This document shows positions 33,290 through 38,380 of a stretch of 38,380 bases of DNA, piece by piece. A program made the translations under genes and the position numbers. The stretch is from Anaerolineae bacterium (GTDB lineage: Bacteria; Chloroflexota; Anaerolineae; 4572-78; J111): positions 1-38,380 of the forward strand of contig JAFGNV010000013.1 in assembly GCA_016926805.1 (NCBI GenBank), read 5' to 3'. The notes under the pieces were generated by a model. That model searched no databases. It was given only the letters and a program-made list of their open reading frames with translations, and was not told the DNA's origin. Position 1 is the first letter of the stretch, and each line of letters starts with the position of its first letter.

Positions 33290-35443
33290 ATGGCCCTTAA
33301 ACTGATCATGCAACATGGCCCCACCCCCGGCCGGGAGTTTACCATTCAGAACCATCCCCAGGTGATTGGCCGGGGCCAGGACAGTCAGATTGTCATCATC
33401 GATAAAACTCTATCCCGCCAGCACGCTCGTGTTTGGACCACCGCCGATGGCCTGGTGGTGGAGGATGCAGGTTCAACCAACGGCACGTTTGTCAATAGCC
33501 AGCGGATATCCAAGCCAACCCTGTTGTTACCCGGCGATATCCTGCAATTGGGCGAGAGTATTACCTTTACCGTCAAAGCGGATGCAGATTTTGACAAGAC
33601 CATGCTGGCCGGACCTGTGCCCACGAGTTTTGAGCAGACCATGATTCCTGGTTCGCCTCCTGCTCCGGTTGTTGGGCCAACCGCGCCCGCCGCTCAATCC
33701 GGATTGAGTCCCTGGATTTGGGTGGGCGTGGCTGTTATTATCGCGGTCTTAATTGTCGGTGGGACGTTAGGGTATCTTTATTACGCCAGAGTCTTACAGG
33801 CCACAACTCCCCCCACAGAGGTCGCTGTTCTTCCTACTCCCTCGCCAACGTTGAGGCCAACCGATACCCCTGTTCCGGCGCATTCGCTTACCCCAACCCC
33901 ATCGCCCACAATCCCTTCGATCCAGGTACCCGGCGTACCGGCTATGGCCGCCCGGGAGCAGCCCCTACCCGCAGACGTCATCAACAAAGTTGACCCCTTT
34001 TGCAATCAACAGGTGGCGGTGATGGCCGACGAACCGGTGCTGATTACCTGGCAACGGCGTTTGGCTGCGGCCGAGGACCAGATTGATTACCTGGCCGAAT
34101 GGCTGGACGCCGTCTATTACGACCTCACCCTGGATGGCCGCCCCGTCGGCGCGTTTAGCTACCAGCAAAACCCCGGCCCGGTGTTGGATTGGTGGGCCAA
34201 CGTGGGCCTGTTGTCGCCGGGCAAACATTACCTCCGCATCGAGTGGTACACCAACCGTCCCGTTTCCAACGGCCTGGATGTGGAACCGGCCGACGGAGTG
34301 ATGGATGTTTTTGGCCCGGGCCTGGCCGGTGAAGGCTCCTGCGAGATTGTTGTGCCGGAAGGAGTCGCTGCGGCCACATCGACTCCGGCTCCAACCTTCA
34401 CCCCAACCCCGCTGCCTACCCCAACGCCTCAGCCTGTTGCGCCAGCGCAACCATCGACTAGCGCCGCCCCCCTGGGGATTTTCCAGGATTTTGAAAGCCC
34501 CGGCACCTGGCAGCGCGGCGACCAGCCCTACGGCGACTTTACGCGCTCGTCGGCGCAGGTACACAGCGGCAGCTACGCCGGTCAGTTGAGTTACAACTTC
34601 CCCTCGCCGGATAATGATTACGTGGTTTTTACGCAGAGTCGGGCGCTGGCCGGTCAACCCAACGCCATCTCGGCCTGGGTGTATGGGGATGGATCAGGCC
34701 ATTTTCTGAATGTCTGGATTAGAGACGCCAATGGTCAAACCTGGGCCATGAGCTTTGGCCAGGTAAAACACAACGGCTGGCAAGAAATGACTGCCTACAT
34801 CGATCCCAGCCAGCCCTGGCCTAGCGGCCACATCAGCGGCCCCGATAACGGCGTCATCGATTATCCCATCAGCTTCCAGGCTTTGGTATTAGACGATGGT
34901 TCTGACAATTATTCCGGCCAGGGCACCATCTACATCGACGACTTGAATAGTCAGGAAGGCGCTATGGTAACTGCGCCAACGTCCCCTCCCGGCGGTGGAG
35001 TTCCGGCGCCCGGCGGCCAGCAGGCTCCGGCAAACAGCGGAATCTATACCCTGCGAATTGGCAATCAACACCGCTACGAAGAACCGTGGGGCGCGCCCAG
35101 AAGCGGCGACCCCTGCGAGGCTTATCGCAACAACAACTGGGATGATGAGCATGCCAACTATCGAGGGTTTAATGTAGAAGTGTTACTGACCAACAACTCG
35201 GCGGCCAAAGTGCAGGATGATTGGGGTGAGGAGATGCGCTTCTTCACGGCCTCCGGTGGTGAAGTAGCCGCTTGTTATTACGGTTATGGCGGAGCTGGCC
35301 CAGCGCCTGGCAGCACTACCTCGCTGACCTTTTTCAGTGTGGTAGCCCAGGGTGATTACGTGCAGGTAATGCAACTGAACCTGAACGGCCAGTTTTTGAA
35401 ACTCTGCCTCGATGGCCGCGGCGGCTGGTCGGCATGTAATTAA
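33290..35443 (+). CDS. FHA-domain transmembrane protein with extracellular beta-sandwich domains
   Basis: From ATG 33290 (AAAGGAG nine bases upstream) the protein is 717 residues. The FHA domain (about 1-92) has the phosphothreonine-binding residues R28, S42, H45 and N64. One membrane span is at about 142-165, then a Pro/Thr linker. Outside are a domain with C-terminal GSCEIVV (about 225-360), a second Pro/Thr linker, a carbohydrate-binding-module-like jelly roll (about 395-560; ESPGTWQRGDQPYGDFTRS through TIYIDDLNSQEG) and a Cys-containing C-terminal domain (about 585-717; YTLRIGNQHRYEEPWG). The FHA part is expected inside and the sandwiches outside, so the protein may couple a phospho-signal to a sugar- or wall-binding surface. 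A second FHA gene follows. No Ser/Thr kinase is in the window. Confidence 0.85.
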   Translation: MALKLIMQHGPTPGREFTIQNHPQVIGRGQDSQIVIIDKTLSRQHARVWTTADGLVVEDAGSTNGTFVNSQRISKPTLLLPGDILQLGESITFTVKADADFDKTMLAGPVPTSFEQTMIPGSPPAPVVGPTAPAAQSGLSPWIWVGVAVIIAVLIVGGTLGYLYYARVLQATTPPTEVAVLPTPSPTLRPTDTPVPAHSLTPTPSPTIPSIQVPGVPAMAAREQPLPADVINKVDPFCNQQVAVMADEPVLITWQRRLAAAEDQIDYLAEWLDAVYYDLTLDGRPVGAFSYQQNPGPVLDWWANVGLLSPGKHYLRIEWYTNRPVSNGLDVEPADGVMDVFGPGLAGEGSCEIVVPEGVAAATSTPAPTFTPTPLPTPTPQPVAPAQPSTSAAPLGIFQDFESPGTWQRGDQPYGDFTRSSAQVHSGSYAGQLSYNFPSPDNDYVVFTQSRALAGQPNAISAWVYGDGSGHFLNVWIRDANGQTWAMSFGQVKHNGWQEMTAYIDPSQPWPSGHISGPDNGVIDYPISFQALVLDDGSDNYSGQGTIYIDDLNSQEGAMVTAPTSPPGGGVPAPGGQQAPANSGIYTLRIGNQHRYEEPWGAPRSGDPCEAYRNNNWDDEHANYRGFNVEVLLTNNSAAKVQDDWGEEMRFFTASGGEVAACYYGYGGAGPAPGSTTSLTFFSVVAQGDYVQVMQLNLNGQFLKLCLDGRGGWSACN

Positions 35444-35458
35444 CCGCAGCGCGATGGA

Positions 35459-35491
35459 AGACCTGACTGGTTGCAGAAACCGGTCAGGTCT
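35459..35491. repeat. Hairpin between the two FHA genes
   Basis: AGACCTGACTGGTT (35459-35472) pairs with AACCGGTCAGGTCT (35478-35491) with a five-base loop and one G.T position. There is no T tract. Its AGACC...GGTCT ends resemble those of the element at 12348-12395. It may be a REP-type unit that tunes expression of the second gene. Confidence 0.65.
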
Positions 35492-35514
35492 GGATTATTC
35501 ATTAGGAGAAGACA

Positions 35515-37155
35515 ATGAGCCAGCAACCCCTCCAGCTAACCATTCAGACCGGCTCCCAAACCGGACAAACCTTTCAACTTCGCCGTGGCAGCCAAACCAT
35601 TGGCCGCGCCAGCACCAATCAGATTGTCATTCCCGATCCCACTGTATCCAAACAACACGCCCAAATCACCGTACAGCCGGAGGGCGTCTGGATTCAAGAC
35701 CTGGGTTCGTCGAACGGAACTTTTGTCAACGGTCAGCAGATTACCGCCTCCACTTGGCTCAAGCCGGGCGATACCTTGCAGGTGGGCACCGCCGTCGTCT
35801 TGGGCGTGCAGGCTGGTGGGGGAGCGATGCCCGCTCCAGCCGGATCAAATCCGACGGGCTGGCTGGCTGGCGGATTGGTGGCCGTGGTGGCCCTACTGGT
35901 TTTGGCGGGGCTTGGGTTTGCGGCCTGGTTTGCCTTCGGCTCAAGCGGCGATTCATCGACCCAACCCCCGGTTGTGTCCGAAACCGTCCCCGTTGTTCTC
36001 ACCACCGAACCTCCCGTTGAAAGCCCAACTCCTGCGCCCGAGGTGGTTGTCAACTTCACCGCCAGTAAAACCACGGTCCAGTTGGGCGAGTGTGTTACCC
36101 TGCGCTGGCAGGTGACTGAAGCCAGGGAAGTGCGTCTGGATGGCGAACTTGTGCCCGCCAGTGGAGACCGTAAGGTCTGTCCCCAGGATGCGTCAAAAAC
36201 TTACCGCCTGACCGCCCTCTCTTTTAGCGGTGAAACCTCAGAGGAGGCGCTTACCTTCACCGTGCTGCCCACGCCGCTGCCCCCGCCGGGTGTCGAAATC
36301 GAGTTTGAGGCTGAGCAGACCAGCGTGAGCTACGGCAATTGTACCACCCTGCGCTGGACAGTTCAGAATGCCCAGGCCGTCCGCTTGAACGGCGAGAAGG
36401 TCGGCTCGCAGGGCACCCAGGAGGTCTGCCCCACCGAACCGGCCACGGTTTACCAGTTGTTGGTGGACCCCTTGGAGGGTGAACTGGTAGAGCAGACGGT
36501 CATCATCAATGTGCCGGCCACCCCGATGCCGACGGCTACGCCCACCGCAGCGCCCACGGCAACCCTCCTGCCAGCCCCGCCACAACCCCAGGTCCAAACC
36601 CCGGTAATTGACAAACTGATTGCCGACCAGATCACCCTCAACCAGGGCGGTTGTACCACCCTGCGCTGGACGGTGCGCAACGCGCAGAGCGTGCAATTGA
36701 GCGGTGGCGAAATCGGTAGCCAGAGCGTGAGCAACCAGGGCGCGCGGCGGGTGTGTCCCCCGGGGGCCAACACCACCTACACCTTGTTCGCCTCCGGCTC
36801 CGGCGGCAGCGTGCAGACCTCTATCACCCTGGCGGTATTTGCCCCCACCTCCACCCCGGTGATTGTGGTGGTGCCCCAACCGCAGCCACCGCCTGCGCCG
36901 GCCGGGCCGCCCAAATACGATATTGGCGCGAGTGTAGGTTACATCGACGGTAACAAGCGCTGTTTCACCTTGCAGGGTTACATCGAGAATGTGCGGGAAG
37001 CCTATCTGGATGGCGGGGAATTCAACCATACCCCTCTCACCGGCCCTTCCTGGGCCAAGAAGGTATGCCACAAACAGACCACCACCTACGTGATGACCGT
37101 TATCCTGCCCAATGGCAGCATCGACTCGGTCAGCGCGACCCGGGAAGGACCTTAA
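35515..37155 (+). CDS. FHA-domain transmembrane protein with four Cys-paired extracellular repeats
   Basis: This 546-residue protein has an FHA domain (about 5-98; R31, S45, H48, N67), a membrane span (116-141) and Pro/Thr linkers. Four Ig-like repeats follow. Three read (G)(E/N/G)C(V/T)TLRW(Q/T)V...V(R/Q)L(D/N/S)G...(K/E/R)VCP...TY, and the last (about 475-546) is a divergent version with RCFTLQGYIENVREAYLDGG and KVCH. Each has one Cys near its start and one near its end, consistent with a disulfide within each module. AGGAG lies seven bases before the ATG. It is the second gene of an FHA pair separated by 71 bases with a hairpin. I do not know the ligand. Confidence 0.85.
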   Translation: MSQQPLQLTIQTGSQTGQTFQLRRGSQTIGRASTNQIVIPDPTVSKQHAQITVQPEGVWIQDLGSSNGTFVNGQQITASTWLKPGDTLQVGTAVVLGVQAGGGAMPAPAGSNPTGWLAGGLVAVVALLVLAGLGFAAWFAFGSSGDSSTQPPVVSETVPVVLTTEPPVESPTPAPEVVVNFTASKTTVQLGECVTLRWQVTEAREVRLDGELVPASGDRKVCPQDASKTYRLTALSFSGETSEEALTFTVLPTPLPPPGVEIEFEAEQTSVSYGNCTTLRWTVQNAQAVRLNGEKVGSQGTQEVCPTEPATVYQLLVDPLEGELVEQTVIINVPATPMPTATPTAAPTATLLPAPPQPQVQTPVIDKLIADQITLNQGGCTTLRWTVRNAQSVQLSGGEIGSQSVSNQGARRVCPPGANTTYTLFASGSGGSVQTSITLAVFAPTSTPVIVVVPQPQPPPAPAGPPKYDIGASVGYIDGNKRCFTLQGYIENVREAYLDGGEFNHTPLTGPSWAKKVCHKQTTTYVMTVILPNGSIDSVSATREGP

Positions 37156-37176
37156 AGCGGTCAATGGTTGGACAAC

Positions 37177-38380
37177 TCACTTCAACGTCCAACTCTCGCC
37201 GCCATCCGTACTCTTGTAAAGTCCGCCGCCGGTAGCAGCAAAAACAAGGTTGGGATTGCTGGGGTGCACAGCGATTGATTTGACCCAATGGGGAAAGCCG
37301 GTGGCCGGGTTGGTGCTCAACCCGTTGTTGATGGCTTTCCAACTCTGGCCGCCGTTGCTGCTTTTGAAAATGCCCTTGGCCAGGCGATCTTCCTCGTAGC
37401 CGCTGCCCGCGTAGACAATGTTGGGGTTGCCGGGGGCATAGGTGATGGCCGAGTAGGCCGAGTCGGCCCCGCCAAAAATCAGGCCATTACTGACGGACAC
37501 AAAATCTCCCCCGTTTTCCGTCTTGATGATTCCTGCGTCGGCCGAGTTGATGCCCACCAGGTAAACATCTTTTTGGGTGGGATGGGCCGCCATGCCAAAG
37601 ACCCCCTGGCCCACGCCGTAGGCCAGCGACGTAAAATTACGCGCCGAGTCAAACGACTTATAAATAGAGCCAAAGAATCCGGCCACGTAAATCAGATCGT
37701 GGTTGAAGGCATCGACCACAATGTGGGTCAACCGGCCACCGGCCAGGCCGTTGCCGTACCCCAGTGAGGTCCAGTTCTGGCCGCCGTCGGTCGAAACAAC
37801 CAGGGTGTCGCCAATGCCGGCGTAAAGTATATTGGGGTCGGTTGGATCAACGGTCACCACATCCACCACCCGGTTGGCGCTGCTCAGGCCGTTGCCAAAC
37901 GCTTTCCAACTGTTGCCGCCGTCTGCCGAATTGAGCACGGCGTTCCAGGTGGGAGCAAAGAAGCGGGCCGGATTATGCGGGTCGATCACAAACGCGGTCA
38001 GTGCCGAGCCATCCAGTTCCATACGGGTCCAGGGGCCGTCGCCGCCGTTGGTGCTCTTGTAGATGCCGTCGCCCTTAACCAGCGCGTAAACCTCGCGGGG
38101 ATTCTTGAGGTTAAGATCAACGTCAATCACCGCTCGCGCCCCAATTTCAGCAATCGACTCGCCGGACTTGAGCGGTACCAGGGTCGGTCCTGCTGCAACC
38201 CGGGTTGGCACCGGTGTTGGGGTGGGGGTGGCGGTGGGGGGACGTTGGGTAGGCGTAGCGGTTTTTGGGGCAGCTTCGGTTTGAGCGGTTTGAGGGGCGG
38301 CGGTGGGGGTATCGGCCTGGAGGCGGATACTTTCGGGGGTGGGCGTGGGGACCGGGCTGGGGCTGGCGGCAGGGGTGGCG
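37177..38380 (-). CDS. Partial: Asp-box (BNR/sortilin-type) beta-propeller protein, 5' end outside the window
   Basis: The frame is open to the window edge, so the start is missing; about 400 C-terminal residues are visible. The outermost part is a Pro/Thr/Ala linker (TPTPVPTRV-like). The rest contains at least five Asp-box turns: SADGGNSW, STDGGQNW, KTENGGDF, SSNGGQSW and STDGGESW at the C-terminus. These occur in exo-alpha-sialidase-like, VPS10/sortilin-like and Ycf48-like beta-propellers and are mostly exported. The visible part probably forms a six- or seven-bladed propeller. A short-residue GTG at 38211 is not a real start, since the linker continues in frame beyond it. It converges on the FHA gene with 21 bases between. 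Confidence 0.85.
   Translation of the reverse strand, partial: ATPAASPSPVPTPTPESIRLQADTPTAAPQTAQTEAAPKTATPTQRPPTATPTPTPVPTRVAAGPTLVPLKSGESIAEIGARAVIDVDLNLKNPREVYALVKGDGIYKSTNGGDGPWTRMELDGSALTAFVIDPHNPARFFAPTWNAVLNSADGGNSWKAFGNGLSSANRVVDVVTVDPTDPNILYAGIGDTLVVSTDGGQNWTSLGYGNGLAGGRLTHIVVDAFNHDLIYVAGFFGSIYKSFDSARNFTSLAYGVGQGVFGMAAHPTQKDVYLVGINSADAGIIKTENGGDFVSVSNGLIFGGADSAYSAITYAPGNPNIVYAGSGYEEDRLAKGIFKSSNGGQSWKAINNGLSTNPATGFPHWVKSIAVHPSNPNLVFAATGGGLYKSTDGGESWTLK

Noticed and set aside
36238..37164. 308-codon open frame on the minus strand opposite the second FHA gene
   Set aside because: It mirrors repeated Ig-like coding sequence, with Gly/Arg-rich content and no domain.

Overview
The window looks like a chromosomal segment of a Chloroflexota bacterium, most likely from the Anaerolineae or a related class. 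This is inferred from gene style rather than any marker: extracytoplasmic proteins with long Pro/Thr linkers, FHA proteins with a single membrane span, DUF11 repeat proteins, AAA-like/TPR proteins, a REC-Roadblock fusion, and many small palindromic and tandem intergenic repeats. Base composition is mixed, with an AT-rich island around dnaA.

Layout. 1-3400: a tRNA-Leu(CAA) on the minus strand, then an ECF sigma factor, its probable membrane anti-sigma factor, and a REC-Roadblock protein with its own strong promoter. 3443-6746 (minus): an apparent four-gene operon of a small membrane protein, selA, a class I methyltransferase and a zinc-ribbon protein. 6770-9690: the probable chromosomal origin. 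dnaA (minus) lies between two gene-free AT-rich stretches; the downstream one holds perfect DnaA boxes in two repeated three-box modules and a DnaA-trio-like element. 9690-13888 (plus): a secreted or anchored DUF4015 glycosidase-like protein and a FIST sensor protein. 14040-17772 (minus): lon and ychF, separated from the FIST gene by a 44-bp perfect palindrome. 17926-23458 (minus): a DUF11 surface protein followed by an AAA-like/TPR membrane protein, ending in a clear terminator. 23781-27505 (minus): a cold shock protein with a hairpin leader, an Eis-like acetyltransferase, a LOG-family protein, prephenate dehydratase and a metallophosphoesterase. 27832-32988 (plus): a TIR-domain protein with an unrecognised C-terminal region, a sugar nucleotidyltransferase, a class I aminotransferase and a membrane/spermidine-synthase-like fusion. 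33290-37155 (plus): two consecutive FHA transmembrane proteins. The window ends inside a minus-strand Asp-box beta-propeller gene.

How it fits together. Housekeeping functions (replication initiation, Lon proteolysis, YchF, phenylalanine synthesis, selenocysteine synthesis) alternate with envelope sensing modules (sigma/anti-sigma, FHA receptors, AAA-TPR, DUF11, Asp-box). The most unusual items are the repeated DnaA-box modules with a trio element, a terminator-like hairpin inside the predicted leader of the cold shock gene, an 82-bp MITE-like element with an apparent 7-bp target duplication, the 44-bp palindrome, and a TIR protein with a novel C-terminal region. No phage, CRISPR array, rRNA or transposase gene was seen.
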